Position numbers and translations under genes: made by a program | Origin: UBA2279 sp034399355 | GTDB lineage: Bacteria; Actinomycetota; Coriobacteriia; Anaerosomatales; Anaerosomataceae | Length of the DNA: 16,290 nucleotides | Direction of reading: 5' to 3' | Assembly (NCBI GenBank): GCA_034399355.1 | Contig: JAXMMT010000031.1 | Span: 1-16,290 of the forward strand | The notes under the pieces: generated by a model | Database searches by the model: none | Told to the model about the DNA's origin: nothing | Seen by the model: the letters and a program-made list of their open reading frames with translations, nothing else | Part shown: positions 6,192 through 13,051 of the stretch, in pieces | Position numbering within the stretch: the stretch's first letter is position 1 | Layout of the letters: the number at the start of each line of letters is the position of its first letter

Positions 6192-7175
6192 TCATCCCCC
6201 TGTGACTGCCGTGCTCAGCTCGCGCACGCGGTCGTCCGCTGCGCGCGCGCGGTCCCGCGCCGCGAAATAGCGGTCGGTTGGCGCCGCGGCAAGCACCTCA
6301 TACGCGTCGGCAATGGCGATCGTCGGCGAAGCGGGAAGCTTCTTGCCCTGCTCGATGAGCGCTGCCTCCTGCTTGGTATACGCGTCGAGCATCCCATTCG
6401 CCTCTTCGACCTTCCCCGCGAGCCAGGCGGTATCGATTCTCATCGAACTCTCGAGCAGCGCCTGCCGGGCGTCGATGTAGTCGATGAACTGCTGCAGCTC
6501 TGCATCAGGAAACACCGCGGTGGCTGTCTCCAGCGCCGACCGTGCGACCGTGAGCTTCCCGGCAGCCTGTGTCGAGAGCTTGGTTGACTCCTTCACGCCA
6601 TCGGTCGTGTGCTTGTTGAACTGCGCCACGGCGTCCTGGCTGAGCTTCTCGGCCTCAGCGACCCGCGCCCAGCCGTCGGTCGCTGGCTGCAGCGCACCAG
6701 CGGCAACCTTGTTGGCCGAGAGGATCGTCTCGGCCTCCTCCAGCATGTCAGCACGCGCCTCCGCCGCCGTCTGCAACGCTTCCGCGAGCACCTGGTCCTC
6801 CTCGCGTAGATCGGTGCGCGCTTCTATCAACAACTCGATTGCATCCGTGAGATCCTTGCGTGCTTGTGGGAGCATGTCGAGCGCAGCGGCGGCCGTCGTC
6901 TCAAGTCCGGGAGTTATCTCTGCCTGCACGACCCCGTCCGCCGCTATGACGGCATCCTCGGCGTTGGCCAAGATCGTGACGGCTTCATCGAGCTTACTCT
7001 CGGCAGCACGCACCTTCCCCGTCTCCCGTAGTCCGAGGAAGACGGCGACGCCCACGAGCACAATAGCGAGCACTGCTACGATGACGATCCAGACCCGCCC
7101 GCCTTTGCGAACTGGTGAGGCCTTCGGAGCATCGTCTTTCTGCTCGGCGGTGAGCTCTTCGTTCTGTGTGTCCAT
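6192..7175 (-). CDS. Membrane-anchored helical protein, unrecognised
   Basis: A 327-residue protein: an acidic cytoplasmic tail (1-20), a basic patch, one membrane helix (about 27-48), then about 270 residues very rich in Ala, Glu, Asp and Leu with few aromatics. Heptad-like spacing suggests a long helical bundle or coiled coil outside the membrane. No cysteine and no enzyme motif is seen. Such architectures often act as scaffolds or spacers in the envelope; this is inference only. The ATG at 7175 has AGAGGGG upstream. It is first in a two-gene operon with the seven-helix protein and diverges from pafB and the small RNA. Confidence 0.8.
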   Translation of the reverse strand: MDTQNEELTAEQKDDAPKASPVRKGGRVWIVIVAVLAIVLVGVAVFLGLRETGKVRAAESKLDEAVTILANAEDAVIAADGVVQAEITPGLETTAAAALDMLPQARKDLTDAIELLIEARTDLREEDQVLAEALQTAAEARADMLEEAETILSANKVAAGALQPATDGWARVAEAEKLSQDAVAQFNKHTTDGVKESTKLSTQAAGKLTVARSALETATAVFPDAELQQFIDYIDARQALLESSMRIDTAWLAGKVEEANGMLDAYTKQEAALIEQGKKLPASPTIAIADAYEVLAAAPTDRYFAARDRARAADDRVRELSTAVTGG

Positions 7176-7270
7176 ACGCCCCCTCTAGTTCGCCATAGCG
7201 ACACGCCTGATGACCCTTCGGCGTTCCATGTGGCTGGTCAGTCTCCCCGCCGCCCTAAACAGTTCATCCA

Positions 7271-7299
7271 TTTGTAGCCCGCGTACTCGGGAAGGGCAA
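7271..7299 (-). promoter_or_regulatory. Putative promoter of the envelope-protein operon
   Basis: On the minus strand TTGCCC (7299-7294) and TACAAA (7276-7271) are 17 bases apart, each matching consensus at four of six positions. The start would be near 7264, giving a leader of nearly 90 bases. Confidence 0.4.
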
Positions 7300-7337
7300 G
7301 GGCGCGTACGACTCCAGTTCGTCCACACGCAAACGAA

Positions 7338-7366
7338 TTCCCCTCTGGCACTCATATTGCTATTAT
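7338..7366 (+). promoter_or_regulatory. Extended -10 promoter of the small RNA
   Basis: TATTAT (7361-7366) is preceded by TGC, an extended -10, with a weak TTCCCC 17 bases upstream. Transcription should start near 7373. The same TTGCTAT context precedes sdaAB. A palindrome, GGGCaGGGT at 7369-7377 and ACCCGCCC at 7385-7392, straddles the start and could be an operator. Confidence 0.55.
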
Positions 7367-7372
7367 ATGGGC

Positions 7373-7475
7373 AGGGTTAGTGCGACCCGCCCTCTCCTCC
7401 CCCTCAGGGGCGGGACAATCGCCGACCTGTGTAAACGAGGTGCGCTCCCCCTGCGCACCTCGTTTCTTCTTTCTC
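7373..7475 (+). ncRNA. Candidate small structured RNA, about 100 nt
   Basis: A complete transcription unit with no coding content lies between the divergent genes: promoter at 7338-7366, a hairpin of CCCGCCC (7386-7392) with GGGCGGG (7408-7414), about 18 unpaired bases (7415-7432) and a strong intrinsic terminator. No ribosome site or sensible frame lies inside. It does not match the small SRP RNA, tmRNA or any riboswitch core I know. Because a separate -10 (7491-7496) serves pafB, it is more likely an independent RNA than a pafB leader, although attenuation of pafB cannot be excluded. Confidence 0.5.
7433..7475 (+). terminator. Intrinsic terminator of the small RNA
   Basis: A perfect 13-bp stem, AAACGAGGTGCGC (7433-7445) with its complement (7453-7465), and a seven-base loop, followed on the plus strand by TTTCTTCTTTCT. 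This is the strongest terminator in the window. The minus-strand side lacks a T run, so it acts rightward, ending transcripts before pafB. Confidence 0.85.
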
Positions 7476-7490
7476 GCCGCTTATGAGCGG

Positions 7491-7496
7491 TAGAAT
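7491..7496 (+). promoter_or_regulatory. -10 element of pafB
   Basis: TAGAAT matches the -10 consensus at five of six positions and lies just after the terminator. The start would be near 7503, leaving a leader of about 21 bases with AGGAGG at 7514-7519. A small palindrome, CCGCTtatgAGCGG, overlaps its upstream side. No clear -35 is seen, which would suit an activator-dependent promoter. Confidence 0.45.
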
Positions 7497-7523
7497 CATG
7501 CGGACACACTGACAGGAGGCCGC

Positions 7524-8498
7524 ATGTCAAACGCCACCGAACGCCTAGTCAACCTCGCGCTCCTCCTTGCTTCAACGCGTACGCCTGTGTCTGCCGAGAC
7601 GATTCGCGCGGAGGTCTTCGGCTACCCCGAAGAGCAGGACGAGGACACTTTCCTGCGCATGTTCGAGCGCGACAAGAAGCAGCTGCGTGCGTGCGGACTG
7701 GCGCTTGAGGTGACCGATATCGAGGGCGTTCCAGCGTACCGCCTGGACGCCGGAGCCACCTACGCGCGCGATTGTGAGATCGATGAGTCCGAGCGCGCTG
7801 CGTTGCGCGCTGTCGCGGCGGCGCTCGCGAGCGACCCCGGCTTCCCCTTCGGCAACGACCTCGCCATTGCCATCGTGAAGCTTGGCGGAGGAGCGGGTGG
7901 CGCGGGCACGGCCGGCGGGCTCGCCGATGAAGCGCCCGCCGCGCAGGGAGCCATAGCATCTGACCTCGCCGAGGCGGTCGCGGCACACAAGCGCGCACGC
8001 TTCGGGTACACGAACGCCGCCGGGGAACCACGCACGCACGACGTCGAGCCCTACGGTGTCTTCTTTCGGGACGGACGCTGGTATCTCGTGGGTCGTGACA
8101 CCGCTCGCAACGACATGCGTGTGTACGCCGTCCGTCGCATGCGCGACGTAGCCGTGAACTCACGCCAACCGCGTTCCGCGGACTTCGAGGTTCCTGGGGG
8201 ATTCTCGGTGGCCGAGTACATGTTGCTGCCGTTCCAGTACGGCCCCGTACCGATCGACTGTGTCCTGCGCTTCTCGGCGGAAAATGCCTGGCGCGCACCG
8301 CGTCTCACCGGCGCACAGGGCGTGTTCGAACCGCAGGAGGACGGCGGCGTGCTCTGGAGAGTTGTCGCGCACGACCTGCCGCGTCTCACGCGATGGATCG
8401 TCGAGAACGGGCCCGGCATCACGCCGATCTCACCTCCGGAGCTGCGCGTGACGCTTGCCGAGGGGTTGCAGAAGGTGGTGGCCCGCCATGACGCCTAA
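7524..8498 (+). CDS. pafB: PafB-like WYL-domain transcription regulator
   Basis: A 324-residue regulator with an N-terminal helix-turn-helix (about 1-75), a linker rich in Gly and Ala (120-143) and a WYL domain carrying the literal motif (W186, Y187, L188 in GRWYLVGRD), plus a C-terminal extension domain. In mycobacteria PafB and PafC form a heterodimer that activates RecA-independent DNA-damage genes; single-stranded DNA binding by the WYL domain is the proposed signal (established). Length fits the family. The ATG at 7524 has AGGAGG four bases upstream. Its stop overlaps pafC by 11 bases, so both subunits are made together. Unlike in mycobacteria, no Pup or proteasome gene is adjacent. Confidence 0.85.
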   Translation: MSNATERLVNLALLLASTRTPVSAETIRAEVFGYPEEQDEDTFLRMFERDKKQLRACGLALEVTDIEGVPAYRLDAGATYARDCEIDESERAALRAVAAALASDPGFPFGNDLAIAIVKLGGGAGGAGTAGGLADEAPAAQGAIASDLAEAVAAHKRARFGYTNAAGEPRTHDVEPYGVFFRDGRWYLVGRDTARNDMRVYAVRRMRDVAVNSRQPRSADFEVPGGFSVAEYMLLPFQYGPVPIDCVLRFSAENAWRAPRLTGAQGVFEPQEDGGVLWRVVAHDLPRLTRWIVENGPGITPISPPELRVTLAEGLQKVVARHDA

Positions 8499-9432
8499 AA
8501 CGACCGCCACTGAGCGCGCACGGCGCCTGCTAGCACTCCTGCCGAGCCTGAAGCCTGATACCGAGATACCCCTCGCCTCACTCGCGGCGATCGTGGGCGC
8601 AAACCCCGAGGAACTCGCGGCTGATATCACGACGCTTTCGATGTGCGGCGTGCCGCCCTTCGACCCCTACGACCTGGTAGACGTCTTCATCGACGGCGAG
8701 ACAGTTGTCGTCGGCATGGGCCTGCCCGCGCTCGACCGCCCGGTGTGCCTCACGCCTGCCGAGGCACGTGCGCTGATCGCCGCGCTTGAGACTGCCGGCT
8801 TTGGATCGGACGCTCCCTTGCGCGCGAAGATCACGGATGTCCTCTCGGCGGAAGTGGACGCCAACGAGCTCGCGACGCGTATCCGCACCACAACCGCCTC
8901 CGGTGGCCTCGGCGATGTCTACGCCACGATCACAGCCTCCGCAGCGGCGGCAGAGAGCGTCGACATCATGTACTTCTCGGCTTCGAGTGGCACTACGCGC
9001 CTACGCCGCGTACGCCCTTACCGCGTCTTCAACCACCGAGGCGCGTGGTATGTCCTCGCGTTTGACGAGAGCGTGGCCGAGGAGCGCACGTTCCGCCTGG
9101 ACCGCGTCCGCGACGTCACACCTACCGACGAGCGCTTCGAGCGACCGGTGACGGCGCTCGGCGCTGAGGCGCCTTTCACAACCGGATCGGTTCCCGGAAC
9201 GGCGCATGTGCACTTCGATGACGCGAGCGGGGTCGAGGAGCGCGACTGGCCGGGGACGACAATCACACTCGCAAACGGCGGCGCGGACGCGCAGGTGCCC
9301 TACGCGACGACTGGCTGGCTCGCGCGGCGTGTCGCGGCGGCGATGGGGACCGCCGAGGTCACCGGACCAGCGGAGATGCGCGATGCCGTGCGTTCACTGG
9401 CCGAGAAGATGCTGGCGGAGTTCGCGGGGTAG
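8488..9432 (+). CDS. pafC: PafC-like WYL-domain transcription regulator
   Basis: A 314-residue partner of PafB: an N-terminal winged-helix-like segment (about 1-80), a helical linker and a WYL domain in which the motif reads WYV (187-189, GAWYVLAFD), followed by a C-terminal domain. The ATG at 8488 is chosen over an upstream frame start at 8455 because AAGGTGG precedes it and the overlap with pafB is the usual coupling geometry. It probably forms the DNA-binding heterodimer with PafB. Its last codons lie in a palindrome shared with the stop of the convergent helicase gene, which is itself a DNA-repair gene and a plausible though unproven target. Confidence 0.83.
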   Translation: MTPKTTATERARRLLALLPSLKPDTEIPLASLAAIVGANPEELAADITTLSMCGVPPFDPYDLVDVFIDGETVVVGMGLPALDRPVCLTPAEARALIAALETAGFGSDAPLRAKITDVLSAEVDANELATRIRTTTASGGLGDVYATITASAAAAESVDIMYFSASSGTTRLRRVRPYRVFNHRGAWYVLAFDESVAEERTFRLDRVRDVTPTDERFERPVTALGAEAPFTTGSVPGTAHVHFDDASGVEERDWPGTTITLANGGADAQVPYATTGWLARRVAAAMGTAEVTGPAEMRDAVRSLAEKMLAEFAG

Positions 9433-9447
9433 GAGCTACCCCCCGAA
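9421..9447. terminator. Palindrome holding both stop codons of pafC and dinG
   Basis: GGGGTAG (9426-9432) and CTACCCC (9436-9442) pair around a three-base loop, extended by TTCG (9421-9424) and CGAA (9444-9447). The TAG stops of the two convergent genes are mirror images within the stem. No T run follows, so termination strength is uncertain, but the site is shared by both transcripts. Confidence 0.5.
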
Positions 9448-12324
9448 CCTGCGCGCAATCTCCTCGACGACCGCCGCCGCTGGAAGCGTCTCCACGTCAC
9501 GCACCGGCAACGCTTCGAGGAACTGCCGCGCGTAGCGCTTGCCGCTCACCAGGCGCGCATCGGCAAGCACCAGACACCCCGTATCGGTGCCTGACCGGAT
9601 GAGCCGGCCGGCCGCCTGCTTGAGCTCGAGGACCGCCTCGGGCAGGTAGAAGTGGTCCCAGGCGCGGGCATCACGATCGCGACGTTCTTCATAGAGCGGG
9701 TTGCGCACGGGGCCGAAGGGCAACCTCGGCACGACGACGCAACGCAACGTGTCGCCCTTGGCGTCGAAACCCTCCCAAAACGACTTCGTCGCGAACAGCG
9801 AGAGCTTCTCGTCGGCGAGGAACTCGTCGCGCAGTCGCTTCCGGGACGCGCTCGAGCTCTGCACGAGCAAGCGCAGGCCCTCGCGCTCCAGCGGGTCGAC
9901 AAGGCGTCGGTAGAGCTCCTGCATCTCGCGTCGGTTTGTGAACAGCGTCAGCACCGAGCCTCCCATTGCGGTGTGCACGCCGAAGAGCAGCTCCTCGAGC
10001 GCGTCGATGTAGCCATGCGAACCCGGCTCGGGCAGGTCGCTCGGCACGAAGACTGCCATCTGCCGCTCGAAGTCATAGCTGGAGGCGAGGCGTAGAGCAC
10101 GCCGCCGCTCCTCCACCACACGATCAAGCCCCACCGCGCGCAGGAAGTGGCTGAAGTCGTCGCCGGTGGCAATGGTGGCCGAGGTGTAAATGACCGAGCG
10201 CAGCTTGGGGTAGAGCTCCTCGGCCAGCACCTCCCCGACGTCGAGGCATGCTGCCGAGAGTGCCTCGGTGCGCTGATCGCGGCGCCGGTCGGTGGTCACA
10301 CTGTAGACCCGGCCTTCCTCCTCGCCTTCGAGCACAAGAACGAGGCCGTCGAGCTGCTGGGCGATGCCCGAGAGCTGACCCGCGAGGTCGTAGCGCTGCT
10401 CGGTGTAGCCCTCGCCGAGCTCCTCGAGCCCGGTCACCACCGAGCGTCCGGCACGCAGTATCTCCTCGAGCCGCTTGGCGAGTGAGCGGCCGACACCAGC
10501 GGTGGTGCTCCACGCTCCCGTGCCGCGAATCTGCGGCGTTATGCGCAGCTCGACGCGGTCGTAGTCGCCCTCAGTCAAAGCATTGAGGTCCTTGATGAAG
10601 TCGAAGAACGACTCCGCGAGCGTGCTCGCCAGCGCGATGGTGTCGCGCATTGAGTCGATCGTCTCGGCAAGGTGTGAACCGGTGACAGCGGGCTCAAGCG
10701 CGACCTTCGCTCGCAGCCCGTCGAGGTAGCCGCCGCGTCCTTTAGCGTGCATGCCCGCCAGCAACCCGGCGAGCATCACGTGCGTGGTACCGCTCGAGAG
10801 CTGCTTGCGCGCCTCGTCCTCTACGCCGTGCGCCTCATCGATCACCCAGTGTCGCACCGGTGGCAGGATGCCCCCGTCGGTTGTGAGGTCGCAGAAGAGC
10901 AGCGCATGGTTGGTGACGACGATGTGTGCCTGCGTCGCGCGCCTGCGCTGTCCGTGCAGGTAGCACAGCTGCGGCCAGTAGCGACAGCGCTTCTTGGTGC
11001 AGTCCGCCGCCGCGGCGGTAAGTGCGCGCTTGAGACCGGATGGCCAGTGCAAGTTCACGGCGTCGACATCGCCCCAGGAGCTCTGCGCGGCCCACGCGAC
11101 GAGCATCGCGAGCGCCTCGCGGGTCTCGTCGTCGGACGCCTCGGTGTCGAGCGCCCGCTGCAGCTTGCGCAGACAGACGTAGTGTTCGTATCCCTTGAGC
11201 GCGACAAAGCGCAGACAGCCGCCGAGCGCTTCGGCCAGCGCCGGAAGCTCCCCGTACACGAGCTGGTCCATGAGTGTGTTCGTCTTGGTCGCCACGCCCA
11301 CCGCGACGTGATTAGCGAGGGAGAAGCGCGCGGCGGGCACGAGATACGCGACCGACTTGCCGACGCCCGTGCCAGCCTCAACCGCGAGGTGTGTCGAGTT
11401 GCCGAAAGCGGTAAGGACCGCCTCGGCCATCTGCGCCTGCTCGCCACGCCGCTCGTATCCGGGATACATGCGCCCCACCGCGCCGTCCGCCGAGAACTCG
11501 GCGAGCACCTCGTCGACAGGCGGACACACCAAATCGAGCTCGGCCGCGTCCGCCATCGCCTCGTGCTTCTCGTGACGCAAACGCTCCTGCCGCAACCACT
11601 TGAGGTCAAAAGCACCCTTGGGCTTGCGCGCAGCCGAGAGATGCCCGATGACGCCGCCGAGCGGTGTCTGCGGCCCTAGCACGCGCGCGAGTTCGGCGAG
11701 TACGAGATCCGGCTGCACGTCGAGCGCGGTGAGCAGCACGCGCCACACGCCGACGAGCGTATCGGTGTCGTCGCACGCGCGGTGGCAGCGCCCGCTGTCG
11801 ATGCCGAACGCTGTGGCGAGGTCAGTCAACCGGTGACTCCGCAGCCGCGGGAGCGCGATGCGTGAGAGTGCGAGCGAGTCGAGCCAGCGCCCGCGCAGAC
11901 GCGCGGGTCCCGCCCCCGCCGTCTCGAGGAACTCGCGGTCGAAGCTCGCGTTGTGCGCGACCATGTCGCGCTTGCCGACCACCTTCACCAGCTGCGTGAT
12001 GACGCTCTCGATCGGAGGCGCCTCGGCCACCATCGCGTCGTCGATGCCTGTGAGCTGCGTGGTTTCCTTAGGGATGGGGCGCGTCGGCTTCACGAGTGTC
12101 GTGAAGCGCTCCACTTCTTCCAGCCCGCGCATCACGACGACCGCAACCTCGATGATCTCGTCGCGGTGGCGGTCGAAGCCGGTCGTCTCAAGGTCGATGA
12201 ATGCGAGTTCGTCCTCGAAGCCGAAGACCGCCGTCCGAGCGCGCTCTATGAAAGTCGCGTAGGCGGCCGAGATGTCCGGGTCGGTGCCCGGAACGAGGAA
12301 GCGAGAGAGCGCGTCGGAAGTCAT
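9436..12324 (-). CDS. dinG: DinG-family helicase with N-terminal DEDDh exonuclease
   Basis: A 962-residue DNA-repair enzyme in the style of Bacillus DinG. Residues 40-200 are a DnaQ-like 3'-5' exonuclease with D44 and E46 (FIDLETTG), D129 (HNASFD) and H181/D186 (HRACDD) all present, so nuclease activity is likely. Residues 280-960 are a superfamily 2 helicase of the XPD/DinG group: Walker A AGTGVGKS (317-324), DEAH (496-499) and the C-terminal QAAGRLIRSG. Four cysteines (C384, C442, C447, C454) sit where XPD-type helicases bind a 4Fe-4S cluster. Bacillus DinG has lost the cluster and is an exonuclease without helicase activity, so keeping both is notable. The ATG at 12324 lies seven bases after a -10, implying a leaderless message. 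Confidence 0.92.
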   Translation of the reverse strand: MTSDALSRFLVPGTDPDISAAYATFIERARTAVFGFEDELAFIDLETTGFDRHRDEIIEVAVVVMRGLEEVERFTTLVKPTRPIPKETTQLTGIDDAMVAEAPPIESVITQLVKVVGKRDMVAHNASFDREFLETAGAGPARLRGRWLDSLALSRIALPRLRSHRLTDLATAFGIDSGRCHRACDDTDTLVGVWRVLLTALDVQPDLVLAELARVLGPQTPLGGVIGHLSAARKPKGAFDLKWLRQERLRHEKHEAMADAAELDLVCPPVDEVLAEFSADGAVGRMYPGYERRGEQAQMAEAVLTAFGNSTHLAVEAGTGVGKSVAYLVPAARFSLANHVAVGVATKTNTLMDQLVYGELPALAEALGGCLRFVALKGYEHYVCLRKLQRALDTEASDDETREALAMLVAWAAQSSWGDVDAVNLHWPSGLKRALTAAAADCTKKRCRYWPQLCYLHGQRRRATQAHIVVTNHALLFCDLTTDGGILPPVRHWVIDEAHGVEDEARKQLSSGTTHVMLAGLLAGMHAKGRGGYLDGLRAKVALEPAVTGSHLAETIDSMRDTIALASTLAESFFDFIKDLNALTEGDYDRVELRITPQIRGTGAWSTTAGVGRSLAKRLEEILRAGRSVVTGLEELGEGYTEQRYDLAGQLSGIAQQLDGLVLVLEGEEEGRVYSVTTDRRRDQRTEALSAACLDVGEVLAEELYPKLRSVIYTSATIATGDDFSHFLRAVGLDRVVEERRRALRLASSYDFERQMAVFVPSDLPEPGSHGYIDALEELLFGVHTAMGGSVLTLFTNRREMQELYRRLVDPLEREGLRLLVQSSSASRKRLRDEFLADEKLSLFATKSFWEGFDAKGDTLRCVVVPRLPFGPVRNPLYEERRDRDARAWDHFYLPEAVLELKQAAGRLIRSGTDTGCLVLADARLVSGKRYARQFLEALPVRDVETLPAAAVVEEIARRFGG

Positions 12325-12330
12325 GCCGAA

Positions 12331-12336
12331 AGACTA
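12331..12336 (-). promoter_or_regulatory. Extended -10 of dinG, leaderless start
   Basis: On the minus strand TGC precedes TAGTCT, and the A of the start codon is exactly seven bases after the hexamer, the usual initiation distance. No Shine-Dalgarno sequence is present, consistent with leaderless translation. Confidence 0.45.
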
Positions 12337-12367
12337 GCACGGCGCCCCGACTCTCGGGACGCCGTGC
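12337..12367 (-). terminator. Hairpin terminator after the NTF2-like gene
   Basis: GCACGGCG (12337-12344) pairs with CGCCGTGC (12360-12367), with an inner CCCG/CGGG stem and a five-base loop; one mismatch separates the two. It lies 28 bases past the stop codon of the gene at 12395 and is followed on the minus strand by TAGTCTTTC, a poor T tract that doubles as the dinG -10. Confidence 0.55.
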
Positions 12368-12394
12368 CTTATAGAAGCTCGTGCGTGCTTGCGT

Positions 12395-12931
12395 CTACTG
12401 CGCCATACCTACCGCACGGGACTGTACGACCCAGCCACCTTCGTACTTCTGGAAAGTCCACTGGGCGGCCCACAAGCCGTTGGCGCCGAGGTCCTGCCGC
12501 ACCGTCACGGTCGCAGTGTCGCCTTCTTCTGCGGCCTCCTCGATCGTGAACGACGTCATACCGTAACCGGTCTGCGTCGCCTCGAAGTCGACGGCGGTGT
12601 TGCCCAGCTGGCTCGTGGCTGGCTGCATCGCGAAGGCCTTCTCCCACTCCTTGTCGAGAATGGCCTGGTAGTACGCCGCGACATGCGCCTCGGGCGTGAC
12701 ATCCTCGGCTACCTTGGTCGCCGTGGCCGGATCGAACTCGACGCCGGTGGACGCGCCCATACCGGGCTGGCTCACCGGGGCGCTCACGTTCGTGTCCGTA
12801 GAACCCGTTGGAGTCGTGTCGGTCTTACTGTTGCCCACAACGAGGAGCCCGACGATGGCAAGCAGGAGCACCGCCACTATGCCGAGCAGCATCGGGACCG
12901 TCTTGTTGCGGGCGACTGTCGTTTCTGACAT
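12395..12931 (-). CDS. Membrane-anchored NTF2-like (DUF4878-type) protein
   Basis: A 178-residue protein: a short N-terminus, one membrane helix (about 12-33), a Ser/Thr/Pro-rich linker and a C-terminal domain of about 95 residues. The pattern PEAHVAAYYQAILDKEWEKAF, then alternating strands ending in YEGGWVVQS, fits the NTF2-like fold seen in DUF4878 lipoprotein-like proteins. It probably sits on the outer face of the membrane; ligand unknown. The ATG at 12931 is chosen because AGAGG lies seven bases upstream; an in-frame TTG or GTG region upstream to 13030 would overlap the divergent promoter. A consensus-spaced promoter and a terminator hairpin flank it, so it is likely a single-gene unit. 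Confidence 0.75.
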   Translation of the reverse strand: MSETTVARNKTVPMLLGIVAVLLLAIVGLLVVGNSKTDTTPTGSTDTNVSAPVSQPGMGASTGVEFDPATATKVAEDVTPEAHVAAYYQAILDKEWEKAFAMQPATSQLGNTAVDFEATQTGYGMTSFTIEEAAEEGDTATVTVRQDLGANGLWAAQWTFQKYEGGWVVQSRAVGMAQ

Positions 12932-12979
12932 GGTGATCCTCTCGTCTCGCTTGCCTGAACAGCGCTTGCGCGCCCGAAG

Positions 12980-13008
12980 AGCATACTCCCCGCTGACCCT
13001 GCGCTCAA
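12980..13008 (-). promoter_or_regulatory. Promoter of the NTF2-like gene
   Basis: On the minus strand TTGAGC (13008-13003) and TATGCT (12985-12980) are separated by 17 bases, each matching consensus at four of six positions. The start would be near 12973, with a leader of about 42 bases containing the ribosome site. Confidence 0.5.
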
Positions 13009-13034
13009 CCGCGATGCCCGCGAGGTACATGCGT

Positions 13035-13045
13035 TGCTATACACT
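13035..13045 (+). promoter_or_regulatory. Extended -10 of sdaAB, leaderless start
   Basis: TGC-TATACA (13035-13043), or TACACT at 13040-13045, would start transcription at 13050-13052, where the ATG begins. No Shine-Dalgarno sequence and no clear -35 are present. Confidence 0.5.
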
Positions 13046-13051
13046 CTGCAC

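Noticed and set aside
7346..7361. Perfect match to a sigma-54 promoter (TGGCAC, five bases, TTGCT)
   Set aside because: Sigma-54 is generally absent from Actinobacteria. The TTGC is explained by an extended -10 (TGC-TATTAT), and the same TTGCTAT context precedes sdaAB without TGGCAC.
7346..7372. GGCACTC as half of a CIRCE heat-shock element
   Set aside because: The required complementary GAGTGC half is missing nine bases downstream.
10747..11679. Long plus-strand open frame inside dinG
   Set aside because: It is a high-GC shadow of the helicase gene, whose motifs are all on the minus strand.
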